From Trema orientale (Eukaryota > Streptophyta > Magnoliopsida > Rosales > Cannabaceae): a DNA stretch of 64,000 nucleotides. The notes under the pieces are model-generated. The model did not search any database. It was not told the DNA's origin and saw only the letters and a program-made list of their open reading frames with translations. Position numbers and translations under genes: made by a program. Positions 1 through 10,842 of this stretch are shown in pieces (position 1 is the first letter of the stretch; every line of letters starts with the position of its first letter). The DNA lies in contig JXTC01000039.1 of NCBI GenBank assembly GCA_002914845.1, forward strand, positions 538,115 to 602,114, in the 5' to 3' direction.

Positions 1-460
1 TTCGATAATTCGTCATTCGATCTACTCAATTCTACAAGATTTGGGTCTCATCATCAACATTCCAGAACCTAATTCCTATGAATTCGCCTATTAACTCGTC
101 AAGATGACAAGTATATTAGGATCTCTCTACGGTTCTTTTCTGTAAACCTAGGTTCAAAGGTTTTTATGAAAAATATATATACATTTGGTACTACCAGAAT
201 TACATAAATCATGTCAAAAATAGAGGATATTCAGAAAAATTAAATGAGAATCAAGGAGAAAGATCTGACCTTTTCTCTAGAAATTTCCGGTGCCTTCTTA
301 GAAGTAAAACTCGACGGCAGAGACCGAAAGCTTTCTGCAACTGCAACCGGAGACAGGGAAGAGATTATGCCGGAAAGTGTGCTTCTCGGGTTGCAAGGAA
401 AATGGGAGGATACGAAAGGTTCGGATTTCTGGAAAGTGAGAAATGAGGAGAAAAGAGAAG

Positions 461-698
461 TATTTATATGATCTAATAGTTTGACAAATCGCAACCGTAG
501 ATCGAGGGATCTATTACTTAAATCAGATGGCCGAGATTCGCGCGGGATTTAAATTCAGAAATTAAAGCGGATTTAATTTTTGAAATTCGAAACGTTTTAA
601 GTTGAAACGACGGCTGGAACTGACGTCATCATCATATGTTCGGGAAACGGAGCAGTCGCCTCGAGCTGTGACAACTTTTTGAGAGAAGGTGACACGTG
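461..698 (-). promoter_or_regulatory. Antisense promoter-like region: G-box, TGACGTCA, TATA
   Basis: Read on the minus strand, a G-box (CACGTG, 693-698) comes first, then a perfect TGACGTCA palindrome (621-628), then a TATA box (CATATAAATA, 461-470) and a pyrimidine-rich leader. This is a complete plant-style core promoter pointing out of the left edge. It could drive an antisense retroelement ORF or a host gene beyond the window. An open frame at 240-494 overlaps the TATA box and is probably not the product. Confidence 0.4.
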
Positions 699-854
699 GA
701 TGTCTGTCAGAAGGAAGTACGCATGATGTCGAGAGATGGTTTGAGATTTGACACCTTTTCAGATTTTGAGATAGTTTCATCATATTTTTAAGCTCGTATT
801 TGTCAGAATAAGAAGCTTCATTTAGCCTGAAGACTAATGAAGCTGGGGGACAAT

Positions 855-1453
855 TGTTATGCGATTTCAAATCCATAAGCGGTCAACGCCAAGAAAGTCA
901 AACAGTCAAGCATGACCAGGTCGCATAAGTATTCCCTTAATGCGACCACATCCGAATATGAAAGGTGCGACCACTATAAAAGGGAAACTGATTCAAGCTT
1001 CACCAAAAGGGTAATCAGTATGGAAAAGAAAACAAGCTTCAGAATGGAGATTGAGTAATTCCCTGTATTTAATCAAGGGATGTTACACGATCATGTTTTA
1101 CCATAATTGTATTATTCTGGTTACACACTTACCCGTTTATGTAATTAGGTAACTTTAAGTCTTCCTCATCTATATAAAGGAGGCTTAATCTCATTGTAAG
1201 GGACGATAGTTCTTCACAAGAAAGGACTCCATTACATTCTGTAATTCTCTCTGGGTTCTCACCCCGAGACTAAGAGGAACTCTTGTAATTCTCCAGAAAA
1301 TAGTGAAGAACAGTGGACGTAGGCCTATCTTTTTTGGGGCTGAACCACTATAAAATCCTTGTCCTTTTTATTTGCTTTGATTCATTATCTCTTTCACACA
1401 CAAGCCACATCTTACGATCTTTAAATTCATTGTTGACAAAACCTCCGTCAACA
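855..1453 (+). repeat. Putative 3' LTR
   Basis: It starts TGTTATG after a polypurine tract and ends GTCAACA, so it has TG...CA termini. A TATA-like CTATATAAAGG lies near 1170, followed about 30 bases later by the probable R region, which is rich in CTCTCTGGGTTCTC-type sequence. The last 23 bases are themselves an imperfect palindrome (TGTTGAC...GTCAACA). The 5' partner is not in the window, so both the ends and the target duplication are inferred. Confidence 0.5.
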
Positions 1454-3206
1454 GTAGGTATATATTATATATATAGAGAGAGATTCAGTAGTTTTTTTTT
1501 TTTTTTTGACACCAATTTAGTAGGTATATGTTATATATATATAGAGAGAGAGAGTATTTTCAAGGAGAAGGGCTAGACAGCCCCATTTTCACCTATAAAG
1601 TCTTGTCATCAACAAGTATCCTTGCCTTTTTAGATTCTTTCCCCATTTTGTCTTTTACTTTCCCTAGCTCTTTGTTCTATATGGAGCCAAGATGAACATC
1701 ACTGTAATGTTGGGTTCTGCTTAGTTCACTGCAAATCTGTAGCAGGGTTTTAAACAAAAAGGCATAAATATCATTAGAGTTTTACCATAAGGAGCAGAAA
1801 AAACTATACTTGCAGTGAGTAAAAATATGAGGGAAAAAAAGAGATGAATCATTAGAAGTAAGTCGTGGTTTTCATCGTCAGTTAAAACTTAAAATCCAAG
1901 TGGATTTTAGGTTTTGATTACCTCTGCTGCAGGTCCAAAAAGCATTAGTGATCTCAGTTTCCAATATTAATCATCAATGGCTTGAGTTTGTGTACAATGA
2001 TCTCTTTTCAACTTATATTATCTTAAACTTCTTTTCTTTTATGGGTTTTAGTCCAAGTTAGCATGATATGGTCAACTACCATGGGAATATTTGTTTTTAA
2101 GTATACGGGCTGACAGTCCACATCAGTAAGTCTTTAAGTGAAACATTCTTATGCATCTCATTATGTATGCAGCTTGGAAAGAAGACAAGCTTTTATTTAT
2201 AGAAATAATTCAGGCCAAAAAAAAAAGAGCATTGAAAAGAATAGGCACAAGAAAAACATTGACGAAATGAGTTTCCATTCTTCTTGCAAACCCCTGCATC
2301 GCTCTTTTATGAATGAAAATATTTCTAGACGGTTTATTGCATGCAATCGTATTTAGTACAAGGGTTCAAAAATTAATATTCAAAACCATTAAAAGAGCGG
2401 AAAAAGAGGGGTAAAAAAACAGTGACAATGAAAGGAATAGAAACATGTATACATGTTATCAATCCTATTATTACTTTACTTTAGGAAAAACAAATACATG
2501 TAACTTGACATTATATATTGGTTTTTATTTCTAGAAGTGAAATAATTGTGCAAATATCCCGAAGATATTGTTTGAGAAAATCTTGTAGTATTTTAAAAAA
2601 TTACCATTTCTTAAACTGGACCAAAATTCGGTTATTTAAATAAGAAGCCTTTTCATTTATATTCACCAAAACATCGGCCATAAATGCCGATCTTATTCCT
2701 ATCCAACGCGGGAAAAAGATTTTATGAGAAGGAATAGAGAGCAAATAAGATCATCGAGTTTTTTAAACAAAGTTTCTTTTTTTTCCCCCGGGGGTGGGGC
2801 GTAGTATATTCTATGTGATGTCAAATTGATAGCAGTTCCACATTATAACTTCCTTCCTAGTTCCTACCACAATGATATTCATATTTACAATAAGAAAGAC
2901 CAAGAAGCTAACAAAACAAACTGGACGAAAACGATGACAAAGAGAGCATTCTTCAGTTCATAACAACCGTTAAAAACGTAATATCCTTAAGCTCCTTAGC
3001 TATAGACTACAATAAAGAAGCTCTGTTTGTTCTTTGTCACACATATGTCATCAGTTCAATAGCTGATTCTCAATATCAGCTGAGTTGCAGCAATAAAGTA
3101 CTTGAGTAGAGACCTGACTTGAGTAAGGCTTGAACCTTGAAACCATATGCCATCTAAGAACAATCAAGACTAGACATTCTAAAGCCAATCATAATGGAAG
3201 ATGAAA
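1454..3206. other. Intergenic, no gene recognised
   Basis: At 1454-1560 there is a doubled AT/GA microsatellite: GTAGGTATATATTATATATA with a GA run, repeated after a T tract. The second copy is preceded by ACACCAATTTAGTAGGTAT, which resembles the end of the MITE family seen at 7.7 kb, so it may be a decayed fragment. The rest is AT-rich with only short open frames. Confidence 0.4.
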
Positions 3207-4602
3207 TTAACTAGAATGATGAAGATTACGGACAGCATAACGTTGAGGCTCCGCTTCACAATGTTTATGTTTTTCGGCTTCTTCGTTTCTGAAAATCAAA
3301 TGGATGATGTTGATTTTCTCAAACAGCATCTTGAGGACATCTTCACTCATCCTTCGTACTTTTAAAAACAAAAGACAAAAAACATAAATATTGCTAGCGA
3401 GTCCTAAATGTGAAAACTATAAACTGCAAGAACCAAATAAGTACAAGGGTCTTGTCAATTCCATAATGCCGTCCTAGTGAATTAGAATGCATTTATGATT
3501 TAAGACAATATTTTCCTGTAATAAAGAACTTAATGGAATAGTGATCTATTGAATTAATGTGTGAGGCAATCAAAACCCAACACTTTTCCTCAATCAACTT
3601 ATAATAACTAAAATTCGCCATTTCATTTGCAGAGAACCCATCTCCAGGCACTTCTCCACCGGTTAGTCTAGTATAAAAGAGGGAGGAAGGCAATTCAGAG
3701 TACGTATTCTTTGTTTCATGAACAATGCTTCAACAACATTTAAGTCACTTAACTATTGACACAAAGGACAGTGCATACACAAGCACGTAACAAATCAATC
3801 TGCCCTCAAAATTATGCAGTCCATACGCAATGTTTATATGCTACCCTTTTGAGATACTATTATATTCGACAAATACCACCAAAGGCCGCACTGGATGTCA
3901 TACAGTGGTACAGGGCATGATAAATTTTGGAACGACCACTTCACAAGCTTCAATAACCCAACCAGTAACTAGTCGGAGTTATGTGAGAGATAAACTCTTC
4001 CCCTACTATTGATCCAAGTATACGTTTAACCGAGTGCTTTCAAGTTTCAACACTAACTTAGATATCAAGTATCACCACTTGCTATAGTTGGATTTCGCAT
4101 GCACAAATAAGTTTAGAATCATATATGTCAAAGCCTTATTCATTTCACCATTAATGAGTGATATCTTCCTAGATTACACATTTTCGTATAAGAGATATTA
4201 AGACTTCAACCTCGAAAGATAAGTCCTTTCATCAATAAATAAATGCATATCAAAGAAACATTATCATATCCACGACTCAACCTTTTTGTTTCCATTTCCA
4301 AGAGAGCCAAAAACTAAAACGAACAATAGGTCATACACAAACTCGGAAAAACAACATGATAACTTGGTCATTTTCTTTTAATAAGTTCGAAATAGTATAT
4401 CTCAGTCTTCATATTGCATCATCAAAATCATCATTCTCTAAGACATTAGAATGACATTATTGAAAAACTCATCACTGGTTCACTACCACCAACTCTTCAA
4501 CTCTAAACTATTGCCTTCCAAAAAAATTTTCATGAAACATAAACATGAAAAAGTTGGTACAATAAATTGAAGTATGAAAGTAAACCAAATACACAAACCT
4601 CA

Positions 4603-5097
4603 TTACTCATCAAGCTGTTGAAGCTCCGCCTTCAACTGCTCTATCTTGAGCCCCATTGATCTCTGCAATGCCGCCTTCTCGCTCTCCGGCAGCTTAGCTA
4701 AAAGCCCTTCAAACAAGTCCAAAACCTCCTTCACCGCCGCCCGGGCACACTCGGCCTCTTCGTCGAAATAGACAGTCTCTTTGGACTCCATAGCCATCTC
4801 AATCTCCTCCCTCGCTTCCGCAAACTTGAGGTTGATCATGTCAACCTCCTTGTTCGGGTCGAACTCACCCGACCCGCCACTGTATTTCCTCCGATTCTGT
4901 CCAGTGGCCAACTGGGTCGGCGCGTTCGAGCGAATTGGGTGGAGAAAACGGTGGAGATTTGAGATTAACGAGTTGGGTATCAGGGGTTTCGGCGACGGAG
5001 CTGGGTCTACGACGCGTTGAGCTGACGGTTTTGAAAATTGCTTAAAAGGTTGTTCGAAGATCAATTTGCGGACTGAAATCCGTGAACCTCGATGCAT
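4603..5097 (-). CDS. Small probable organelle protein (embryogenesis-like protein family)
   Basis: This is an intronless frame of 164 codons from the ATG at 5095-5097 to TAA. An in-frame ATG at 5184 would add 29 residues. I prefer the inner start because the protein then opens MHRGSRISVRK, a basic serine-rich stretch typical of a mitochondrial presequence. The C-terminal half is acidic and helical, with heptad-like spacing (about EFDPNKEVDMINLKFAEARE, then a region ending LKAELQQLDE), so a coiled coil is likely. I recognise it as resembling plant proteins annotated embryogenesis-like; their biochemical role is not established. A GTTTGTG donor-like site just after the stop suggests a possible 3' UTR intron. 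A Mutator-like MITE begins at 5195, so the leader is short or lies inside it. Confidence 0.55.
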   Translation of the reverse strand: MHRGSRISVRKLIFEQPFKQFSKPSAQRVVDPAPSPKPLIPNSLISNLHRFLHPIRSNAPTQLATGQNRRKYSGGSGEFDPNKEVDMINLKFAEAREEIEMAMESKETVYFDEEAECARAAVKEVLDLFEGLLAKLPESEKAALQRSMGLKIEQLKAELQQLDE

Positions 5098-5194
5098 TTT
5101 CGGTCTTTCAATCGCCAAATTTTCTGCAGAACAGGCGCCAAAGAACAAAGCAGGAAGTAGTAGAAAGAGATTAAGGAGGTGCAAACTCTATTTA

Positions 5195-5693
5195 GGGTTA
5201 ATGGCACAGATGGTCCCTGAACTAACCAACTTGTGGCAATGAGGTCCCAAAGTTCTAATTACAGCAATTAAGTCCCTAAACTTTCCGATTTAAAGTAATT
5301 TGGTCCCTTGACGATCTAAATCACAAATTATTGTCAAATTTTTAGCAAAAAACACATGTAACTGCACGTAGTAGTATTTGAAAGTATATTTGATAGATAA
5401 TTTGAAAATTTTAAGCATAAAAAGAAATAATCATAGAAAAAATTTCACTAAATTTGCAGCTACAAGAACCTTAAAGAATGCAAATAATATCATTCTTTTT
5501 TTCCAAATCCTTTAAACATCTTTTTATATAGTTTATTTTCCTCTCTACAACGTGCTCTTCAGGTGTGTCTTTGGTCAGAAATTTAACAGCAAGTTGTAAT
5601 TTAGACAATTCAGAAACTAAATTATTTTACATTGCAAAGTTCAGAGTCTTAATTACTAGACTTTGAGAACTAAATTGTCACAATTTAAAGGAA
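5195..5693. mobile_element. Mutator-like MITE with long inverted ends, 3' end eroded
   Basis: The left end (GGGTTAATGGCACAGATGG) reads like the element at 6236. The two arms pair over more than 100 bases: AGCAATTAAGTCCCTAAAC on the left matches the complement of the right arm near 5640. The outermost 35 or so bases of the right arm have diverged, and no target duplication can be seen. It sits immediately upstream of the small gene at 4603-5097. Confidence 0.6.
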
Positions 5694-5699
5694 ATAAAA

Positions 5700-6226
5700 A
5701 AATAATAATCTTAATAAACATTTCAATTTAATTACTTGATTAGATACTTCTTTTTTCCTTAAAGAATCATTCCATCAACTCATTCTTACGTCAATTGGAA
5801 ACGGAACGCAAGGATTTCCTACAAGAATTGGAGTGGAATAAGAAGAGGTAACTTGGTTAAAATACTCGTCCATAAAACAAAAACAAAAATTTCTATTGAA
5901 ATCTCTCTATTTAAGTGTCTATTAAGATTAATAGAATAGCATTTTTATCGTTAGGATTAATAGATTTTTTTTAAGTCCAAATGAAAAGAAATTCTTTTTC
6001 GAGTGATTTTGCATCTCATCTCAAGTGCTAGTCCATTTATAGTACAAATAAAACAAGTCAAAATTTATTTTTCTAATCTCGGGAAAGAAATTTAAAATAC
6101 AGTGTTGTCCAAAGAATTGAAGAAGGTTGGCTAAGGCTTGTGGTCATGCGTTGCAGTCCACTTGATTGTTGAGTAGCTGTAAAACAATTTAATTTATTGA
6201 AAATTAAATAAATAAGTTGTTGTGAA
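5700..6226. other. Intergenic spacer between two MITEs
   Basis: AT-rich DNA with no open frame worth reporting and no repeat that I recognise. Confidence 0.4.
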
Positions 6227-6235
6227 TTTTTAAAA

Positions 6236-6790
6236 GGGTTTATGGCACAAATGGTCTTTGAACTATTTAATTTATGATAATTTGGTCCTCAAAATTTAAA
6301 TTGTGGTAGTTAAATTCCTAAACTTTCTAATTTATAGCAATTTAGTATTTAGACTGTCTAAATTACAATTTACTCTTAAATTTCTGACAATAAATACATA
6401 TAAAGAGTGCATTGTAGCATCTGAAAGTATATTTAAAGGAAAATAAACTAAAGAAAAGGATTTGGAGAGAATGAAATACGTATTCTTTACTTTTTTTTTT
6501 TTTTCCTTTTTGGGTTCTTGGAACTGAAATTTTAGAGAAAAATTTTCTGTGATTGTTTATTTTTATGTTTGAAATTCTCAAATTATCTTTCAAATATACT
6601 TTCAGATACTATCACGTGCTCCTCTTATGTGTTTTTGATTAAAAATTTAACAGCAAGTTATAATTTAGATATTTTAGAGACCAAATTGCTACAAATCGAA
6701 AAATTCAAAGGTTTAATTGCTATAATTAAAACTTTGATGACTAAAATGCTATAAGTTGGATACTATAGGGACCATTTTTGACATTAACCC
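6236..6790. mobile_element. Mutator-like MITE, 555 bp, long TIRs and 9-bp TSD
   Basis: The left end GGGTTTATGGCACAAATGG and the complement of the right end GGGTTAATGTCAAAAATGG begin inverted arms that can be followed for roughly 200 bases. Flanking 9-mers TTTTTAAAA (6227-6235) and TATTTAAAA (6791-6799) differ at one position, which fits Mutator-superfamily insertion. It has no coding capacity. The element at 5195-5693 is a relative. Confidence 0.75.
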
Positions 6791-6799
6791 TATTTAAAA

Positions 6800-7731
6800 T
6801 TAAAATAAATAAGTGTTAATAGTAGGAATTTAAATGTCAAAAAATACTCACAAATTTTAATACTAAACCTTAAAACCCAAGAAAAGACTTGAGTTAATTC
6901 CTCATTGTTTCAAATATCACGACCTCGTGTGAATTTAGGTCTTCCTATAACAACTATATTATATCGTGATGTCGTGTGAAAGAAAAAAAAGGTCAGATCT
7001 CGTAGGAGGATTTTCTACTTGCTAGTTAAACATAAAGAGAAAAAAAAAAAAAAAANCAGTACCCAATGAAATAGGATAAACTTGTTAGACTTAGCTCATC
7101 TTCAATTTTCATTTAGACAATGATTAACAGTAGTCCTTTTTCTTCTCTTTGCCCGAAGAAAAGTGTTGTTAGCATGTCTCAACTCTCAAAGTAATTTTTT
7201 TTTCGTGATTGCATTACCATAAAGAATTAACATGCTTATGGTTATATTTTCTGCTGTGTTGTTTTATTAAAAACGATTGGTATGTTTATCATAAAAATAT
7301 ATTTTTAAAAATAATATCAACTGAAAATTTTTCAGTCTTTCCAAAAAGTAAATGGGCAGCTACTTAAGAGTGCCGCAAGCCATAATTACTGTGACTATAG
7401 GTGTGTGGCCTTTTTTCCATTGGCCAAATTCAGTCAGTGATTGGAATTCCTATTTTGAAAATTTCTTGTTACCCATTTCTACCTTCTGTAGTATTCAACT
7501 ATGCTCAGTTATCTTTTGGCAACTAGTCAAATATTACCTTATCAGTTTTACCTTAATACATCTACACTCAATTAGCCACACTTGGAATAACTTTACACAA
7601 CTATGTAGTATGTCCAAGTTCATTGAATCAAATTAATAATAGGAATTACTATCAATCTTTTTCTAGAAATTAGAATATTTCAAATACTGAATTCTTTTAT
7701 ATTCACACGTGTCAGTTTATTTATATATATA
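6800..7731. other. Intergenic, AT-rich
   Basis: There is an A-run ending in a single ambiguous base (N at 7056). A short frame at 7352-7636 has no recognisable domain and unremarkable composition. I see no RNA gene. Confidence 0.4.
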
Positions 7732-7972
7732 GGGCACTAATCTATTAGGTATTTTTTTTTTTTACCTATGCATAGGTATCAATTGGGCTAATGAAAAAAA
7801 TTTTTGCACATTTTTTTATTATAAAAAGTAGGAGAGAGAAATCATTAATGATGCACGTTTTTTTATGTACTTGATTATAGCCGTTGGATCACCATTAGAT
7901 GATGATCCAACGGCTAAAAAAAAAATGCCTACACATAGGTAAAAAAAAAAAATACTTACTAGATTGGCAACC
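7732..7972 (+). mobile_element. Palindromic MITE family, copy 1
   Basis: The ends are GGGCACTAATCTATTAGGTA and, on the complement, GGTTGCCAATCTAGTAAGTA. Inside, AGCCGTTGGATCA and TGATCCAACGGCT form a second, perfect palindrome around 7880-7918. Short poly-T/poly-A tracts and ACCTATGCATAGGT-type boxes lie next to each end. Both flanks are (AT)n, so the target duplication can be read as ATATATATA but not proved. Confidence 0.75.
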
Positions 7973-8956
7973 ATATATATATATATTTGTAATTACGATG
8001 TAGATTCACATAAGATATAAATATAAGTAATTAACAATTAATTAATTGTGGTTCGCAGCAATATGAATAAGGCTAGGTACTTTATTTATGTTATAATAGG
8101 CTTTGGAAAAGTTTGATCATTTGTCTGGTGTAGTGGAACTTACACTGAATTGAATCATAAATAAAATTCAATTGACAATGTCAATAGAAAATAATTTCAT
8201 GTGTAGTGATTAGCTTTACTCTTAATCTTGAGTTAAATATGATTATGTATCTCAAGTACGACTTTATTTAGATTGCAAATGAGTGAGATCAATCAAGATA
8301 AATATTCTCTATCTTTTGGTAAAATATATTATTAAAATATATGACTACATTTAATAGTTTAGAATCCGGTAAAATTAATATCTCTTGATAGATTTCGATA
8401 CTTTATCATAAGTCTTAGGTATAAGCATGTCAACATATTGACTGATGACCATTAGACAAAATTAGTAAGAACTAAGAAACATTTTATTATATTTTCATGA
8501 AGGAGTAATTAGCAAAGAATCATTATGGCACGAGACGTTACTCCAAAAGTAATCATGAGCAGTTGGGGTACTACAATTTCAGTCCTTTCGTTGAATGGAT
8601 TTGAAATTAAATAATTAATAAGCCTCTTAATTATAGCCAACTATTCATGTTTCATAATATCTCCGAGCTAGCTTATGTCTATATTTACAGTATCTATTCG
8701 AATTGGACCAATTTGATTTAGTTAAATTAGAAGATCAAAGTTTGGACTGCACATAGTACCACACACCTAGTCCAGTTATTAGGCCTAAGCATATAGCACA
8801 TATTATGGTGGACACTTTATATTAGTTATACCAATCGTTTTTAATAAAATAACACAGCAGAAAATATAACCATAAGCATGTTAATTCTCAAACCAACATA
8901 TTGGAATCATGCATCAAATTCATACCTCTTTGTATTTAGTAAAATATATATATATA
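7973..8956. other. Intergenic, AT-rich
   Basis: No gene or repeat recognised between two MITE copies. Confidence 0.4.
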
Positions 8957-9189
8957 GTTGCCAATCTAGTAGGTATTTTTTTTTACCTATGTGTAGGTAT
9001 TTTTTTTTAGCTGTTGAATCATCATCTAACGGCTATAATGAGGTGCATAAAAAGACGTGCATAATTAATACTATTTCTCTCTCTTACTTTTTACAATAAA
9101 AAAATATGCATACTAAATTTGCATTGGCCAAAATGATACCTATGTTGTAGGTAAAAAAAAAAAAAAAAATACCTACTGGATTAGTGTCC
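8957..9189 (-). mobile_element. Palindromic MITE family, copy 2
   Basis: Opposite orientation to copy 1. It begins GTTGCCAATCTAGTAGGTA and ends with the complement of GGACACTAATCCAGTAGGTA. The internal arm AACGGCT is kept, but its partner is partly lost. It is flanked by TA runs. Confidence 0.7.
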
Positions 9190-9200
9190 TATATATATAA

Positions 9201-9419
9201 GTTGCTAATCCAGTAGTTATTTTTTTTTTACCTATGTGTAGGTATTTTTTTTTAGCCGTTGGATTATCATCTAATGAGGTATATGAAAAGACGTGCATCA
9301 TTAATGCTTTTCTCTCTCATACTTTTTACAATAAAAAAATATGTATAATAAATTTTTATTGGTCAAAATAATACCTATATGTAGGTAAAAAAATAAAAAT
9401 ACCTATCGGATTGGTGCCC
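9201..9419 (-). mobile_element. Palindromic MITE family, copy 3
   Basis: It begins GTTGCTAATCCAGTAG and ends TTGGTGCCC. It has lost part of the central palindrome (AGCCGTTGGATTATCATCTAA without the second arm). It lies head-to-tail behind copy 2, separated only by the 11-bp TA spacer at 9190-9200. A (TA)n run follows. Confidence 0.7.
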
Positions 9420-10842
9420 ATATATATATATATATATATATCTTTTGTAGACGTTAGAAGAACAAGTGTATGACTCCAATCCCTAATTAATTTTCTAGAC
9501 TATTCTTATATATAGTTACATAAGAATATACAGAGGAAAAGATCAAGTTAATTAGTGACCGCACTTTGATTCTTCAAAGAAATCTAAGAACAAAAAGTTG
9601 ATTGTTCACCTATCAAATAACATTATGCACAGATAATTATTGAACAATACTTTATTTTATTAAGATGGAAATGTTTACATAAAAGTCAACTTCTTTTACG
9701 AGTTTCTCCTATTAATTCCAACAAAAGTCGTGTTATATTCACGCGTCATCTTTTGCATATATATCAACCCATATACATATATAAACATTCGAAGTATGGG
9801 AGCTGTAAAGCAACAAGATGTACGTGGACCTTTTATTATCGTGATTTTCTTTGTAAGAGCAATGTTATGAGAAATTTGTGATACTTAGCACGAGCACTAA
9901 TACAAGTGAGAGCAACCCATTATAAAAGTTTCTTATAGGATTCATCTTTTTAAATACATGATATATATCGCAATAATTCTTGGGGAAATTCTAGCGTAAG
10001 GCATAGTTTTTTTTCCCCCTTCATATCACCGGGGAATGATTGAACGTGCATTATTTGGTAGTGGCAGGTAAGTGGCGCAATCAAAGTTTAAGACAAACAT
10101 AAATAATCCATGTTGCACTGAATCATGCCAATAATAGAATAAAAGAAAGAGTGAGAGGAAACTGGTGCCTTTCTCTTCCCCTGTCAATCTCAGGTGATCC
10201 AACCGAAAAGAGAGCAAATATATGGTGGACGAAATGAGAGAGAACAAGAATGTTCACTGTTTGTGTAGGTTTTCTCTTTTTTTTTTTTTTTTTTTTTTAT
10301 AGGACAAATATTTTTTTTTCCGCTGAAAATTTTTCCACTATTCCGAAGCAAACATCGCGCAATTTGGACAATCAACAATATCCATTGGAAAATTATGGTT
10401 CCCGATTTTTTCTACTCATTTTAATTAAAAAAAATATTTATTACAAGAAATACATTGTAAAGCATACGAATCATACAATTTTAATTTTTTTTTTCCTCTA
10501 AATAGAAGCTTCTATAAATGCGAAATGTGATGAAAGGAAATGTTTCTAATTTCTGGGAAAGGACTGCTCCGCGATCCCTCATCAAATTTTTAAAATGATG
10601 AGACCTTACAAAAGTTAGGGCAGCACACAATTATGTCAATTAATTAGTAAAAAAAAAAAAGGAAAAAAAAAATAATGTTGGAAACATTTATACAATGATA
10701 TGGACATATCGAAAGGGGTAACGGATATTCTTTCGTTAGGTGTTTATGCAGCCACGTCAAGTTATAAGAATAGGCCACTCATCTTATCTACTTCAGAAGT
10801 CTATAATTTGAGTTACTAGGTGTTCATAGTACGTATCCTAAA
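9420..10842. other. Upstream region of the BAHD gene
   Basis: There is a (TA)n run at about 9421-9442, long T and A tracts near 10275, 10480 and 10650, and otherwise AT-rich sequence. I see no unambiguous TATA box at the expected distance from the ATG at 10843. Confidence 0.35.

Larger units (their letters stand above)
1..1453 (+). mobile_element. 3' part of an LTR retrotransposon (partial)
   Basis: The window opens inside what looks like the 3' end of a Ty3/gypsy-type element. A purine-rich tract (AAGCTGGGGGA, about 839-850) is followed within a few bases by TGTTATGCG at 855, the usual polypurine-tract/LTR junction. The next 599 bases look like an LTR. No gag or pol coding survives in the visible part, and the 5' LTR lies outside the window, so the pair of LTRs cannot be compared. 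Tat-lineage elements such as Grande carry antisense sequence between pol and the 3' LTR, which would fit the minus-strand promoter-like region at 461-698. The assignment rests on the junction and LTR features, not on proteins. Confidence 0.55.

Noticed and set aside
3207..3350. A 47-codon minus-strand frame beginning MSEDVLKMLFEK, after an AG acceptor-like site, 1.25 kb downstream of the gene at 4603
   Set aside because: It could be a further exon, but the upstream gene already ends in a normal stop, no phase-consistent splice could be shown, and the family is unknown.
7352..7636. 94-codon plus-strand frame
   Set aside because: No domain, no promoter and AT-rich composition like the flanks.
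7732..9419. Stowaway (Tc1/mariner) MITEs, because the flanks are TA-rich
   Set aside because: The termini are not CTCCCTCC-like, and two copies elsewhere show 9-bp duplications, which fit Mutator better.
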